DNA from: Parasphingopyxis lamellibrachiae
Lineage (GTDB): Bacteria; Pseudomonadota; Alphaproteobacteria; Sphingomonadales; Sphingomonadaceae
Direction: 5' to 3'
DNA: 64,000 bases
Assembly: GCF_003385775.1 (NCBI RefSeq)
Contig: NZ_QRDP01000004.1
Location: forward strand, 558,001 to 622,000
Positions 54,775 through 64,000 of the stretch are shown here, one piece after another. Position 1 is the first letter of the stretch, and each line of letters opens with the position of its first letter. Position numbers and translations under genes: made by a program. Below the pieces are notes generated by a model. It saw nothing but the letters and a program-made list of their open reading frames with translations. It had not been told where the DNA came from and did no database searches.

Positions 54775-55881
54775 ATGAACGCCAAGCACAATTCGACAGA
54801 ACCGTACAGCTATGAAAAGGCGGGGGTCTCAATTGCCGCCGGTAACGCCCTTGTCAAAGCGATAGCGCCCCTCGCACGGGCGACTGCCCGACCGGGCGCA
54901 GACGCAGATCTTGGCGGCTTTGGAGGCTTTTTCGACCTTAAGGCAGCCGGCTATTCCGATCCCTTGCTCGTTGCCGCGAATGACGGTGTCGGCACCAAGG
55001 TTAAATTGGCTATCGATCACGATCGGCATGACAGAATCGGCATCGATCTTGTCGCAATGTGCGTCAATGACCTGATCGTTCAGGGTGCAGAACCGCTTTT
55101 CTTCCTCGATTATTTCGCAACGGGCAAACTCGACAATGGTGTTGCCGAACGGGTCGTCGCGGGAATTGCGGAAGGCTGCAAGCTGGCAGGCTGCGCGCTG
55201 ATCGGTGGCGAGACTGCCGAAATGCCAGGTATGTACGCGGCAGGAGATTATGATCTGGCGGGTTTTTGCGTCGGCGCAGTCGAACGCGGCGAAGCTCTTA
55301 CGGGAGCCGATGTCACCGCGGGCAATATCATTCTGGGTCTTGCTTCGTCCGGCGTCCATTCCAACGGCTATTCGCTGGTCCGCAAGCTCGCGGAAGACAA
55401 AGGCTGGAAGCTGGATCGCCCTGCCCCTTTCGATCAGGATCGCCTCCTCATCGATGCATTGATCGAGCCGACGAAAATCTATGTGAAATCCCTCCTCCCG
55501 CTTGTCCGGTCCGGCAACATTAAAGCGATGGCGCACATTACCGGCGGCGGCTTGCTGGAGAATATCCCGCGCGTGCTCGGAAAAACGCATCACGCCCATG
55601 TAGATGCATCCGCCTGGGAGCAGCCGCAGCTGATGGCGTTCCTCCAGGCCCAGGGCAATATCGAGCCGGTTGAAATGGCGCGCACCTTCAATTGCGGGAT
55701 CGGCATGGCGTTGATCGTTGCGGAAGACAGAGAGGACGATGTAACGGCCGCTCTTCGCGATGCGGGCGAAACCGTCCACCGGATCGGCCATCTCGAGTCC
55801 GGTGAACGCGGGTGTACGGTGACTGGACACTCCAGCGACTGGTCGGCAATCGCTGACTGGAGCGCCACACATAATGGCTAG
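54775..55881 (+). CDS. purM: Phosphoribosylformylglycinamidine cyclo-ligase
   Basis: PurM closes the imidazole ring of AIR in purine synthesis. I choose the ATG giving [18 protein letters not shown] (368 residues); earlier in-frame Met codons would add 7-21 residues and overlap the DUF2066 promoter region. Conserved blocks are [52 protein letters not shown] (in part [19 protein letters not shown]) and [14 protein letters not shown]. Its stop overlaps purN by 8 bp. Confidence 0.95.
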   Translation: MNAKHNSTEPYSYEKAGVSIAAGNALVKAIAPLARATARPGADADLGGFGGFFDLKAAGYSDPLLVAANDGVGTKVKLAIDHDRHDRIGIDLVAMCVNDLIVQGAEPLFFLDYFATGKLDNGVAERVVAGIAEGCKLAGCALIGGETAEMPGMYAAGDYDLAGFCVGAVERGEALTGADVTAGNIILGLASSGVHSNGYSLVRKLAEDKGWKLDRPAPFDQDRLLIDALIEPTKIYVKSLLPLVRSGNIKAMAHITGGGLLENIPRVLGKTHHAHVDASAWEQPQLMAFLQAQGNIEPVEMARTFNCGIGMALIVAEDREDDVTAALRDAGETVHRIGHLESGERGCTVTGHSSDWSAIADWSATHNG

Positions 55882-56833
55882 GCGGGCGCGTATCGCCGTC
55901 CTGATCTCCGGTCGCGGGACCAATATGGCCGCGCTGCTCTATGCCGCCAAACGCGAAGACTGTCCTTATGAAATCGTGCTGGTCGCGTCGAACGATCCCG
56001 AAGCGCGCGGCCTGGAACTGGCCGAAGCCGAAGGCATCCCGACATTCGCACAGACCCACAGGGGTATGGAACGCGCCGCTTTCGATGCGATCATCAATGG
56101 CAAAATTGCCGAAGCGCGCGCCGACTATGTCGTCCTTGCGGGCTATATGCGCATTCTATCGCCGGAATTTGTAGGAAAATGGGAAGGCCGGATGCTCAAT
56201 ATCCATCCTTCGCTGCTACCCAAATATAAGGGGCTCGACACCCATCAGCGGGCGCTGGACGCCGGAGATGCTGTTTCGGGCTGTACCGTCCATCTGGTCA
56301 CGGCAGCATTGGACGCTGGTCCGATCCTCGGCCAGACCGAAGTGGCGATCCTCCCCGATGACACAGCTGAGCGACTGGCGGCGCGGGTTCGCCTGGCCGA
56401 GCACCAGCTTTATCCGCAAGTGCTGGAAACGTTTGTTGCACAGGAACTCGACCCGGACTGGCTGGTTGCGAAGGTTGGCGAACTGGCGCTTGCGCTGCCT
56501 GAGACCCATGCCAAAACGTCGCATGGCGCGCCCGGCTGGCGGGTCGGGACGGAGAAAACCGGCAAATTTTTCGCCTATGTTTCGATCCATCACCATGGCG
56601 AGGAGGCCGTGGCACTGCTGGTTAAAACCAGCGGTGCCGACGAACAGGCGGCGTTGATCGGCGCGGAACCCGGTCTCTACTACCGGCCGGCCTATTATGG
56701 CGCATCAGGCTGGATCGCGATCAGGCTCGATACCGGCAATGTCGACTGGGATCATATCGCAAGCTGGCTGAGAAAGAGCTGGAGCTTCGTCGCGCCGAAA
56801 AAGCTCCAGCCTCTCGTCGAATTTCTAAGCTGA
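55874..56833 (+). CDS. purN: Phosphoribosylglycinamide formyltransferase fused to an MmcQ/YjbR-like domain
   Basis: PurN transfers the formyl group from 10-formyl-THF to GAR. Residues 1 to about 190 are a complete Pur[31 protein letters not shown] with Asn109 and His111, and Asp147 in LDAGPILGQ. The protein is 319 residues, about 110 more than normal. The extra part (from about residue 195) reads [56 protein letters not shown] and a final helix, the pattern of MmcQ/YjbR proteins with a CyaY-like fold. A frameshift is not involved; it is one open frame. Confidence 0.92.
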   Translation: MARRARIAVLISGRGTNMAALLYAAKREDCPYEIVLVASNDPEARGLELAEAEGIPTFAQTHRGMERAAFDAIINGKIAEARADYVVLAGYMRILSPEFVGKWEGRMLNIHPSLLPKYKGLDTHQRALDAGDAVSGCTVHLVTAALDAGPILGQTEVAILPDDTAERLAARVRLAEHQLYPQVLETFVAQELDPDWLVAKVGELALALPETHAKTSHGAPGWRVGTEKTGKFFAYVSIHHHGEEAVALLVKTSGADEQAALIGAEPGLYYRPAYYGASGWIAIRLDTGNVDWDHIASWLRKSWSFVAPKKLQPLVEFLS

Positions 56834-56837
56834 GTGC

Positions 56838-57260
56838 CTAGCCGACAATCTCGTCTTCATTAAAGAAGTAGGCGATTTCGATGGCGGCGTTTTCGTCGCT
56901 GTCCGAGCCATGGGCGCTATTTGCCTCAATGGATTCGGCATAAGTGCGGCGGATCGTACCTTCATCGGCTTCCTTGGGGTTGGTCGCGCCCATGATCTTG
57001 CGATTGCGGAGCACGGCATCTTCGCCTTCGAGAACCTGAACCACGACCGGGCCGGACGTCATGAAAGCGACGAGATCGTTGAAGAAAGGGCGCTCTGCAT
57101 GAACGGCATAAAAACCCTCGGCCTGTTCCTTGGTCATCTGGATGCGCTTGGAAGCGATGACGCGAAGGTCGGCTTCTTCCAGCATTTTTGTGACCGCGCC
57201 GGTCAGATTGCGGCGGGTGGCGTCGGGTTTGATAATCGAGAATGTGCGTGTCACGGCCAT
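56838..57260 (-). CDS. ndk: Nucleoside diphosphate kinase
   Basis: Ndk equilibrates NTP and dNTP pools through a phosphohistidine. The 140-residue product has [27 protein letters not shown] and the catalytic His117 in NSAHGSDS. The length is normal. It converges on purN with 4 bp between the stops and follows holC after 96 bp. Confidence 0.97.
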   Translation of the reverse strand: MAVTRTFSIIKPDATRRNLTGAVTKMLEEADLRVIASKRIQMTKEQAEGFYAVHAERPFFNDLVAFMTSGPVVVQVLEGEDAVLRNRKIMGATNPKEADEGTIRRTYAESIEANSAHGSDSDENAAIEIAYFFNEDEIVG

Positions 57261-57356
57261 GATGGGCTGAGCTCCGATGAAAGTTGGGGAATTTCCGGCT
57301 CGCTTAGTGCGAAGCGGTCAAAGGCGCAAGCTTAGTGTGGGAAACGGGCGGCTGCT

Positions 57357-57794
57357 TCACGGTCCCTGGCGCCAGCGACCATTATCCTGTTTCCAGTAGC
57401 GCGGCTCGACTGCGTCCATAACCGCCAAGCTTCGCCATGCATTTCTGGCTTCGTCCAGCCTGTCGGCGTCGAACAGATAGAAAGCCCGGTCGAAATTCAG
57501 CGCGGCATCCCGCCATTCGCCATCCGCCAGCATGATGAACTTCGCGGCGTTCGCCGAATCGGTCTCGGCGGACAGCAGGGCCGGTTGGTCTGCCCCCGTT
57601 TCGTCGCCGGACTGCCCATGGGGCAGGAATGATGCCGGATCATAGGTCCACAGCGCTTCATCCAGCAAAGCGCGCAACTTCGCATCGCTTGCCACTATCA
57701 ACAGCCTTTCGCCGCTCTCCAGTGTTTTCGCAGCGAGTTGCGGCACCACGGCTTCGATCGGCGTGCCGGCCAACTGATAGAAATCGACCTGCAC
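57357..57794 (-). CDS. holC: DNA polymerase III chi subunit
   Basis: Chi links the clamp loader to SSB. The 145-residue product has VDFYQLAGTPIEAVVPQLAAKTLE, shown as FYQLAGTPIEAVVPQLAAK, then RLLIVASD, the LDEALWTYDPASFLPHG block and FDRAFYLFD, all typical of HolC. pepA ends 8 bp upstream; the pepA-holC pairing is widespread in proteobacteria. Confidence 0.9.
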   Translation of the reverse strand: MQVDFYQLAGTPIEAVVPQLAAKTLESGERLLIVASDAKLRALLDEALWTYDPASFLPHGQSGDETGADQPALLSAETDSANAAKFIMLADGEWRDAALNFDRAFYLFDADRLDEARNAWRSLAVMDAVEPRYWKQDNGRWRQGP

Positions 57795-57802
57795 GCCTGC
57801 CG

Positions 57803-59278
57803 CTACCCCTCGTAATTGTCGGCGATGAAGCGATCGAGCAAACGCACACCATAGCCGGTCGCCCCCTTGTCAGCGAGATTGGAGGTGGTTTTCCTCCAGG
57901 CCGTGCCCGCAATGTCCAGATGCGCCCATTTTACACCATCCTTGACGAACCGCTGCAGGAACTGGGCGGCGGTGATCGATCCGGCTTCGCGCGGGCCGGT
58001 ATTCTTGATGTCGGCAATCGGCGAATCGATGAGCTTGTCATAGGCCTTGCCAAGCGGCAGGCGCCAAAGCTTGTCGCCGGACGCGGTTCCGGCGTTGAGC
58101 AACTGATCGGCGAGCCCGTCATCATTGGAAAAACAACCGGCCTGTTCGAAACCGAGCGCGATCAGCATGGCTCCGGTCAGCGTTGCAAGGTCGACCATCA
58201 CGTCCGGCGAATATTCTTCCTGCACCCAGTGCATCGCATCGCAGAGAACCAGCCTGCCTTCGGCGTCGGTGTTCAGCACTTCTACGGTCTGTCCCGACAT
58301 GGTGGTCACGATATCGCTAGGCCGCTGGGCATTGCTCGATGGCATATTTTCAACCAGCCCGCACACGCCAACGACATGGGCCTTGGCCTTGCGCCCGGCC
58401 AGGGCCCGCATCGCTCCGGCCACGGCCGCTGCGCCGCCCATGTCGAATTTCATGTCTTCCATGCCCGGTCCCGGCTTCAGCGAAATGCCACCGGTGTCGA
58501 AGGTCACGCCCTTGCCGACAAAGGCGACCGGTTTTTTCTGAGCGCCGTCGGTTCCGTCCCACCGCATGATCAGCATATGCGGATCCTGGGCGGAGCCCTG
58601 AGCGACGCCAAGGAGCGCACCCATGCCGAGCGCGGTCATCTGGGCCTTGTCGAGTGTTTCAATAGTTACGCCAAGGTCTGCCAGTGGTTTGCAGCGTCCC
58701 ACAAACCCGGCCGGATGGATCACATTGGGCGGTTCCGTCACCAGCTCGCGCGCCAGGGCAATGCCAGCATAGACGGACTGATAACGATCCCACCCGGCCG
58801 CTTCATCTTCAGGCGCGACAACGGTTACCTCTTTCACGCTCGGCTTGGTTTTGGCGGGCGCTTTCGTGCGATAGCTGTCGAGCCGCCAGCTGCGTTGCAG
58901 GGCTCCAAATGCCATGCGCGATCCCGCACTGTCTGCGCTATGCGACCGTGCATCGAACGTAAGTGCGGTTTCACCTGACGTGAGAAGTTTGGCCATTGCC
59001 GCGCCACCGGCCTTTTCAAGCGATTCCCCGTCATCGCCATTCCCGGTGCCAACGACGAGTATCCGGCGTGCGCCCTTGTCCGTTTCGGCGAAAATTTCGA
59101 CGATCGATGCCAACGCGCCATCGAATCGGCTCGCTTTTGCTGCGCGTTTGAGCGCCGCTCCGGTTTCGGTGGAAAGATCGCTGGTGACGAGGTCGATCGA
59201 CTGGCTCTTGCCGAGCGGCAGGATAAGGGCGGAACTGTCTTCGGGGCTGGACGCGGTAAAGGTGACGGTAATGGAAAT
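57803..59278 (-). CDS. pepA: Leucyl aminopeptidase with a non-standard start codon
   Basis: PepA is a two-metal M17 exopeptidase removing N-terminal residues. Catalytic blocks are GKGVTFDTGGISLKPG and NTDAEGRLVLCDA, and the C-terminus is complete. The first ATG, GTG or TTG in frame is a TTG at 59113, which would remove about 55 residues of the N-terminal domain. The frame upstream is clearly coding (ALILPLGKSQSIDLVT, GAALKRAAKASRFDGAL, as in PepA). AGGAG at 59286-59290 is followed at 7 bases by ATT (59278), and one codon pair earlier by ATA (59284). I place the start at ATT, giving 491 residues, a normal length. Confidence 0.88.
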   Translation of the reverse strand: MSITVTFTASSPEDSSALILPLGKSQSIDLVTSDLSTETGAALKRAAKASRFDGALASIVEIFAETDKGARRILVVGTGNGDDGESLEKAGGAAMAKLLTSGETALTFDARSHSADSAGSRMAFGALQRSWRLDSYRTKAPAKTKPSVKEVTVVAPEDEAAGWDRYQSVYAGIALARELVTEPPNVIHPAGFVGRCKPLADLGVTIETLDKAQMTALGMGALLGVAQGSAQDPHMLIMRWDGTDGAQKKPVAFVGKGVTFDTGGISLKPGPGMEDMKFDMGGAAAVAGAMRALAGRKAKAHVVGVCGLVENMPSSNAQRPSDIVTTMSGQTVEVLNTDAEGRLVLCDAMHWVQEEYSPDVMVDLATLTGAMLIALGFEQAGCFSNDDGLADQLLNAGTASGDKLWRLPLGKAYDKLIDSPIADIKNTGPREAGSITAAQFLQRFVKDGVKWAHLDIAGTAWRKTTSNLADKGATGYGVRLLDRFIADNYEG

Positions 59279-59416
59279 TTTTATTCTCCTGCCGTTAGGA
59301 ACGGTGTTTGGTGATTTTTTCTTTCGATAGACGAGCGACCCGGCTCTGGCAAAGGCGATTGCAGCATTGCGCGCAGGGTGCGATAGGCGCGGCGGAAAGG
59401 CCGAATATTACAACCG

Positions 59417-61702
59417 GTGAAAAATGTGACGCGTAACCCTATCCTCCGCCTGACTGCGCTGCCGATGGTGATGCTTGCGACCGCCGCACCGGCAAATGCG
59501 CAGGGCGACGCGTCCCATGGCATTCCTGATATGATCTCGCCGGTGGAGCTTTCGGACGTCGAAATTCCGCCTTTGACCTCACCCTTAAACCCGGATGAGA
59601 TCGCCTTCAGCGCCCAAATGGTCGAATATGACGGCTCCGGCGATATCGTGATCGCGTTCGGCGATGTCCAGATGGTGCGCGAAGGTGCGCGGCTGCACGC
59701 TGATCGTGTGTCATGGGATCGCAGAACCGGTGCCGTGGAGGCGACTGGCAATGTCGCGATCCGTACGCCGCAGGGAGAGACGGCCTATGCGGATACAGCC
59801 ACGCTGACGGACACGTTGCGCGACGGCATGGTCGAAAATCTGCTTATCGTGCTGGAGAATGGCGGGCGGCTCGCTGCGCGCCAAGGCGCGCGGGTCGACA
59901 CCGTTTCAACGCTCGAGAATGCGGCATATACGCCCTATCGGGCTCGCGGATATGACGGCGAGCCGCGCGAACCGAGCTGGCGGATAACAGCTGCGCGGAT
60001 CGTGCACGACCCGGCAACCAACCGGATTCGGTATAGCAACGCACGGTTCGAACTTTTCGGCGTCACCGTCATGGCGCTGCCCGCTTTTTCGCACCCCGAC
60101 GGCACTGCCGGAGGGGCAAGCGGTTTCCTCGTCCCGGATCTGCGGTTAAGCCGCACCAACGGTCTCGAGGTGGGAATTCCCTATTATGTGCAGATAGCGC
60201 CCAATCGGGACCTGACCATCACGCCGCGCTTTTACACGGAGGTGCTGCCTTCGATTTCCGCGACCTACAGAAATCTCGCCGCCGAGGGCGCGTTCCAGAT
60301 CGGTGGCATGATAACTTACGGAACACGGCGCGACCTGGATCCCGTGCTAGGCTTCACATCGAGCGGAAATAAGGATGTTCGCGGATATATCGAGGCGAAT
60401 GGCCGGTTTCAGTTCACCCCCTATTGGAGCGTCAGCGGTTCGGGGCGATTGACGACCGATGACACATTTCTACGTCGCTACGACATATCCCGCGACGACA
60501 GGCTGCGCTCGACCGTCGCCGTCGAGCGGGTCGGGATCGAGAGCTATTTTTCGTTGGCCGGATGGGCCGTGCAGGATCTTCGCCTGACTTCCGATTCCGG
60601 CCAACAGCCCCTTGCTATTCCCGTTCTCGACTATCGGATGCGGATGCGCGAAAACCTGATTGGCGGGACGATCAAGCTGCAGGCCAATACATTGGGTGTC
60701 GTTCGCACCGCCGGGCAAGATACGCAGCGCGCCTTTGCCAGCGCAGAATGGAATTTGAGTCGGATAACGTCGTTGGGGCAGCAGGTAACACTGACAGCAC
60801 TACTGCGGGGCGATGCCTATCATTCGGACGAAAACGCCGACACGGCAACAGATTTCTACCGCGGCGAAGATGGATGGCAATTCCGTGGTATCGGGGCGAT
60901 CTCTGCGGACATCGCATGGCCCTTTGTCGGGGAATTTATGGGCGGCGTTCAACGTTTCACGCCGCGCGTCCAGTTTGTTGCCACGCCGCCACTTTCAAAT
61001 CTTGAAGTTCCGAACGAGGATTCACGCTCGATCGAACTGGAAACGGCAAATGTTTTCTCGCTCAACCGATTTCCCGGATATGACCGGTTCGAAGACGGCG
61101 CCCGGATGACCTATGGTGCCGAATACGCCCTCGATCTGCCGCGCTTTTCTTTGCGGAGCAGCCTTGCGCAAAGCTATCGATTGAGCCGGGAACCTGCCCT
61201 GTTTCCGGCCGGTACGGGGTTAGCTTCGCGATTCTCCGACTTCGTCGGTAGAACCGAGATTCGCTACGGTCGCTTTTTGGCGCTCACCCACAGGTTCCGG
61301 GTCGACAAGGACAATTTGGAGCTTCGGCGTAACGAGGTAGATTTCACGGTAGGGTCCCGCACTACCTATGCCCAAATCGGCTATTTGCGGCTCAACCGTG
61401 ACATCACCTTCAACGTGGAAGACCTCAGGGACAGAGAGGAACTGCGCAGCTCCGCCCGCGTCGCCGTCGGCAACTATTGGTCGGTGTTCGGATCGGCCGT
61501 GATCGATCTCACGAGTCAGAGGGAGGATCCGCTTTCCATGGCCGACGGCTTTGAACCGGTACGGACGCGGCTTGGTTTCGGCTATGAAGATGAAGGGCTA
61601 GAATTCGGCTTCACCTGGCGGCGAGATTATGACGACACCGGCGATGCGCGACGCGGGAACACATTTCTGCTGCGCTTTGCCTTAACCAATTTGGGCCGCT
61701 AA
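59417..61702 (+). CDS. lptD: LPS-assembly protein LptD
   Basis: LptD is the outer-membrane barrel that delivers LPS to the cell surface with LptE. The 761-residue precursor starts at GTG, with a signal peptide ending in APANA. An OstA-like periplasmic domain follows (QMVEYDGSGDIVIAFGDVQM, HADRVSWDRRTGAVEATGNV), then a large C-terminal barrel ending in LLRFALTNLGR. The protein contains no cysteine, so the disulfides essential in E. coli LptD cannot form. It is divergent from pepA and heads the lptD-surA-pdxA run. Confidence 0.92.
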   Translation: MKNVTRNPILRLTALPMVMLATAAPANAQGDASHGIPDMISPVELSDVEIPPLTSPLNPDEIAFSAQMVEYDGSGDIVIAFGDVQMVREGARLHADRVSWDRRTGAVEATGNVAIRTPQGETAYADTATLTDTLRDGMVENLLIVLENGGRLAARQGARVDTVSTLENAAYTPYRARGYDGEPREPSWRITAARIVHDPATNRIRYSNARFELFGVTVMALPAFSHPDGTAGGASGFLVPDLRLSRTNGLEVGIPYYVQIAPNRDLTITPRFYTEVLPSISATYRNLAAEGAFQIGGMITYGTRRDLDPVLGFTSSGNKDVRGYIEANGRFQFTPYWSVSGSGRLTTDDTFLRRYDISRDDRLRSTVAVERVGIESYFSLAGWAVQDLRLTSDSGQQPLAIPVLDYRMRMRENLIGGTIKLQANTLGVVRTAGQDTQRAFASAEWNLSRITSLGQQVTLTALLRGDAYHSDENADTATDFYRGEDGWQFRGIGAISADIAWPFVGEFMGGVQRFTPRVQFVATPPLSNLEVPNEDSRSIELETANVFSLNRFPGYDRFEDGARMTYGAEYALDLPRFSLRSSLAQSYRLSREPALFPAGTGLASRFSDFVGRTEIRYGRFLALTHRFRVDKDNLELRRNEVDFTVGSRTTYAQIGYLRLNRDITFNVEDLRDREELRSSARVAVGNYWSVFGSAVIDLTSQREDPLSMADGFEPVRTRLGFGYEDEGLEFGFTWRRDYDDTGDARRGNTFLLRFALTNLGR

Positions 61703-61812
61703 GCTGTCATTCAGGAACATTCGTTCTATTAGGCACAAAATGATGCTGGCCATGTGCCTCTGCAAAAATGGGATTCTTAAACGTAATGCGTGAAAAAAAT
61801 CGGAAGTGCACA

Positions 61813-63159
61813 ATGCGCCGAACCTTCAAGATATTCGCTGTGGCCGGGCTTGCCGCCCTCGTGACCACGCATGGTGCGGCTCAGCAGACGCAGGAAGATA
61901 TTATCGCCAACACCGCGGCTCAGCTGGGCCTGCCGTCGACATTTACGGTTTTCGGCAACCGCGATCCCAATATCCGGACGCCGACCGCAATCGTTAATGG
62001 TGAGATTATCACGCGAACCGATGTCGACCAGCGGCTTAATCTCTTCCTTGCGGCGAACGCCAACGCCCGAATCAGCGAGGAAGAACGGACACGACTGCGG
62101 ATGCAGATAGTCCGCAACCTGATCGATGAAATGCTGCAAATTCAGGAAGCCCGTGCCAACGATATTGTTATTACGCCAGCCGAGATCAATCAGACCTTCA
62201 CGCAGGTAGCCGAACGCAATGGTTCGACGATGGAGGATTTTGACGAATTTCTCGAAGCGCAGGGAAGTTCCGCGCGAACCATGCGAAAGCAGATTGAAGG
62301 CGAACTTGCGTGGCGCAGGCTTTTGCGCCGCTATGTAAATCCGACTGTTGGCGTTAGCGATGCCGAGGTTCAGGCGATTGTCGACCGCCTCGAAGCCTCG
62401 CGCGGCCAGACCGAATACCGCGTTGCAGAAATTTACCTGCCTGCCCGGCCCGACAATCAGGAAGAGATGCGGCAAGGCGCGATGCGGCTCCTGCAGCAAA
62501 TTCAGTCTGGCGGATCTTTCCAGGCCTATGCCCGTCAGTTTTCGCAGGCATCTACGGCGGCTGTAGGCGGTGACCTTGGCTGGTTGCGGCCCGGCCAATT
62601 GCCGGCAGAACTTGCGGCTGTGGTTACGCAGATGCCGGTCGGCGGCGTGAGCCAGCCCATTCCCATTCCCGGCGGTTTTTCGATTATTGCGCTGATCGAC
62701 CAGCGTCAGGTTCTGGTTGGAAACCCGCGCGATGCCGTTTTGAGCCTCACCCAGATTACGCTGAGTTTCGAGCCGGGCACAGCGCGTGAGGTTGCCGAAC
62801 CTCGGATAGAAGCCTTTGCTGCGGCGACGCAGGCCGGAGGCGGTTGCGGCGCATCGTCAGCGATTGCCAGCGAATTTGGCGGTGAAGTTGTGCAGAATGA
62901 CGGCATTCGTCTTGGCGACCTGCCGGAAGTGTTGCAGCAGAACATCTCGAACCTGCAGGTCGGCCAGGCCACGGCGCCTTTCGGTTCGCTTGACGATGGG
63001 GTTCGGGTGCTGATCCTGTGCGGTCGGGACGATCCGCCTGCTTCGGCCGAACCCGATGCCGAGGTAATCTTGAACCGGCTTGAGCAGGAGCGCGCCGATC
63101 GCCGTGCGCGCCGCTATTTGCGCGATTTACGCCGCGATGCTGTCATCGAATATCGTTGA
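61813..63159 (+). CDS. surA: Periplasmic chaperone/peptidyl-prolyl isomerase SurA
   Basis: SurA escorts outer-membrane proteins, LptD among them. The ATG giving MRRTFKIFAVAGLAAL yields 448 residues with a signal peptide ending near THGAA. The N-terminal SurA chaperone domain has AIVNGEIITRTDVDQRL and EMLQIQEARANDIVITPAEI (in part LQIQEARANDIVITPAE). A parvulin domain follows (YRVAEIYLPA, GGDLGWLRPGQLPAELA), and a second, degenerate parvulin-like region lies at residues 310-400 with two cysteines. It is 110 bp after lptD and 12 bp before pdxA. Confidence 0.92.
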   Translation: MRRTFKIFAVAGLAALVTTHGAAQQTQEDIIANTAAQLGLPSTFTVFGNRDPNIRTPTAIVNGEIITRTDVDQRLNLFLAANANARISEEERTRLRMQIVRNLIDEMLQIQEARANDIVITPAEINQTFTQVAERNGSTMEDFDEFLEAQGSSARTMRKQIEGELAWRRLLRRYVNPTVGVSDAEVQAIVDRLEASRGQTEYRVAEIYLPARPDNQEEMRQGAMRLLQQIQSGGSFQAYARQFSQASTAAVGGDLGWLRPGQLPAELAAVVTQMPVGGVSQPIPIPGGFSIIALIDQRQVLVGNPRDAVLSLTQITLSFEPGTAREVAEPRIEAFAAATQAGGGCGASSAIASEFGGEVVQNDGIRLGDLPEVLQQNISNLQVGQATAPFGSLDDGVRVLILCGRDDPPASAEPDAEVILNRLEQERADRRARRYLRDLRRDAVIEYR

Positions 63160-63171
63160 TACGGAGGCAAG

Positions 63172-64000
63172 ATGGCGCCGATAGCAGTTTCTCTGGGAGA
63201 TCCGGCGGGCATCGGCCCCGAAATAACGGGAAAGACCTGGGCTGGGCGGTATGACTACGGACTCAATCCATTCTTCGCCGTAGGCGATCCCGGCTCTATT
63301 CGCGCTATATGGGACGGGCCGGTCGAAAAAATCGAGTCGCCTGACGAAGCCGAATCCGTATTTTCCCGCGCCCTGCCGTTGTTGCCGGTCGAAAGCGGCG
63401 AAGCAGTAACGCCGGGCCAGCCAACGCCCGAAGGCGCGCGCTGCGCTCTGGATTCTCTTGAACTCGCCGTTGGCCTCGCGCGATCCGGCGCGGCGCTGGC
63501 AGTCGTCACCGGCCCTGTTTCCAAGAGCAGGCTTTACGACATCGGCTTTTCGCATCCCGGACAGACTGAATTTGTCGCGGAACGCTGTGGCGTATCGCGG
63601 GACAATATCGCCATGATGCTTGCCGGGCCCAGCCTGCGCACTATTCCGATCACGACGCATATTCCGTTACGCGACGTGCCGGATATCATTTCGATCGAGA
63701 TGATCGCCAACAAGGCGCGGGCGGCAGCGCGCGGCCTGATACGCAACTTCGGCATTGCCAGTCCGCGCCTGGCATTTGCCGGGCTCAATCCTCATGCTGG
63801 CGAATTCGGGGCACTGGGGCGCGAAGAGATCGATATCCTTGAACCGGCGATCGCCCAGCTTCGGGAAGAAGGCATAGACGCGCAAGGGCCATTCGCCGCT
63901 GACACGATGTTTCATCCAGCAGCGCGCGAGAAATATGATGTGGCGCTCTGCCTGTATCACGACCAGGCGCTTATTCCGCTCAAAACACTGCATTTCGACG
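63172..64000 (+). CDS. pdxA: 4-hydroxythreonine-4-phosphate dehydrogenase PdxA (3' end outside window)
   Basis: PdxA oxidises 4-phosphohydroxy-L-threonine in vitamin B6 synthesis. The ATG at 63172 follows GGAGG and gives MAPIAVSLGDPAGIGPEIT. Further family blocks are VVTGPVSKSRLYD, GQTEFVAERCG, ITTHIPLRDVP, FAGLNPHAGEFGALGREE and CLYHDQALIPLKTLHFD at the window edge. The visible part is 276 codons of an expected 330 or so. In many alphaproteobacteria ksgA comes next. Confidence 0.95.
   Translation, partial: MAPIAVSLGDPAGIGPEITGKTWAGRYDYGLNPFFAVGDPGSIRAIWDGPVEKIESPDEAESVFSRALPLLPVESGEAVTPGQPTPEGARCALDSLELAVGLARSGAALAVVTGPVSKSRLYDIGFSHPGQTEFVAERCGVSRDNIAMMLAGPSLRTIPITTHIPLRDVPDIISIEMIANKARAAARGLIRNFGIASPRLAFAGLNPHAGEFGALGREEIDILEPAIAQLREEGIDAQGPFAADTMFHPAAREKYDVALCLYHDQALIPLKTLHFD

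Overview
The window is a 64 kb piece of chromosomal DNA from an alphaproteobacterium, most likely of the order Sphingomonadales. Reasons: the gene order rpsB-tsf-pyrH-frr-uppS-cdsA-dxr-rseP-bamA-skp-fabZ, an hflX-mazG junction, a CckA-type hybrid kinase, an HdaA homologue with a clamp-binding N-terminus, a type II (eukaryote-like) isocitrate dehydrogenase, and SOS operators of the alphaproteobacterial type (GTTC-N7-GTTC). Coding density is very high; most genes overlap or abut, and I see no prophage, insertion sequence, CRISPR array or integrative element.

Layout. 1-1.3 kb: the end of hflX converging on mazG. 1.4-9.9 kb: a tightly packed minus-strand block for peptidoglycan turnover, DNA precursor supply, replication and translation (mltB, rlpA, a D-Ala-D-Ala carboxypeptidase, tmk, holB, metG, tatD, a metallo-hydrolase, an aspartic protease). 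10.0-10.7 kb: tRNA-Ser(UGA), a small unknown gene, rpmE. 10.8-13.6 kb: a cobalamin riboswitch followed by a BtuF-BtuC-BtuD-like ABC importer. 13.6-24.5 kb: the envelope/translation cluster (fabZ to rpsB). 24.6-24.9 kb: a small divergent membrane-protein gene preceded by two LexA-type operators. 24.9-33.5 kb: pssA-psd, icd, a flavin monooxygenase, a Kef-type antiporter, alaS. 33.5-40.3 kb: a glutathione transferase, recA with its own LexA-type operator, a single-domain response regulator, cckA, a DUF2062 gene, smpB, dapA. 40.4-49.1 kb: a Slt-type transglycosylase, a GreB-type factor broken by a stop codon, small lipoproteins, ppk2, a hydrolase, aspS, rnd, an I78-type inhibitor. 49.1-54.7 kb: DUF2066-hdaA-ppk1-ppx. 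54.8-56.8 kb: purM and a purN fusion. 56.8-64 kb: ndk, holC, pepA, then lptD-surA and the start of pdxA.

How the genes work together. Outer-membrane biogenesis is strongly represented (bamA, skp, surA, lptD, rseP), as are phospholipid synthesis (cdsA, pssA, psd) and murein turnover (mltB, slt, rlpA, the carboxypeptidase). Polyphosphate metabolism has three enzymes here (ppk1, ppx, ppk2).

The points that most deserve attention are: (1) the double LexA-type operator ahead of a short single-span membrane protein, which looks like an SOS-induced gene of the SidA kind and is not a family I can name; (2) the in-frame ochre stop in the greB-like gene; (3) pepA, whose reading frame extends about 55 codons upstream of any ATG, GTG or TTG and appears to start at ATT (or ATA) behind a good ribosome binding site; (4) the fusion of PurN to an MmcQ/YjbR-like domain. 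All identifications come from reading the sequence and from memory of the families; no database search was possible.
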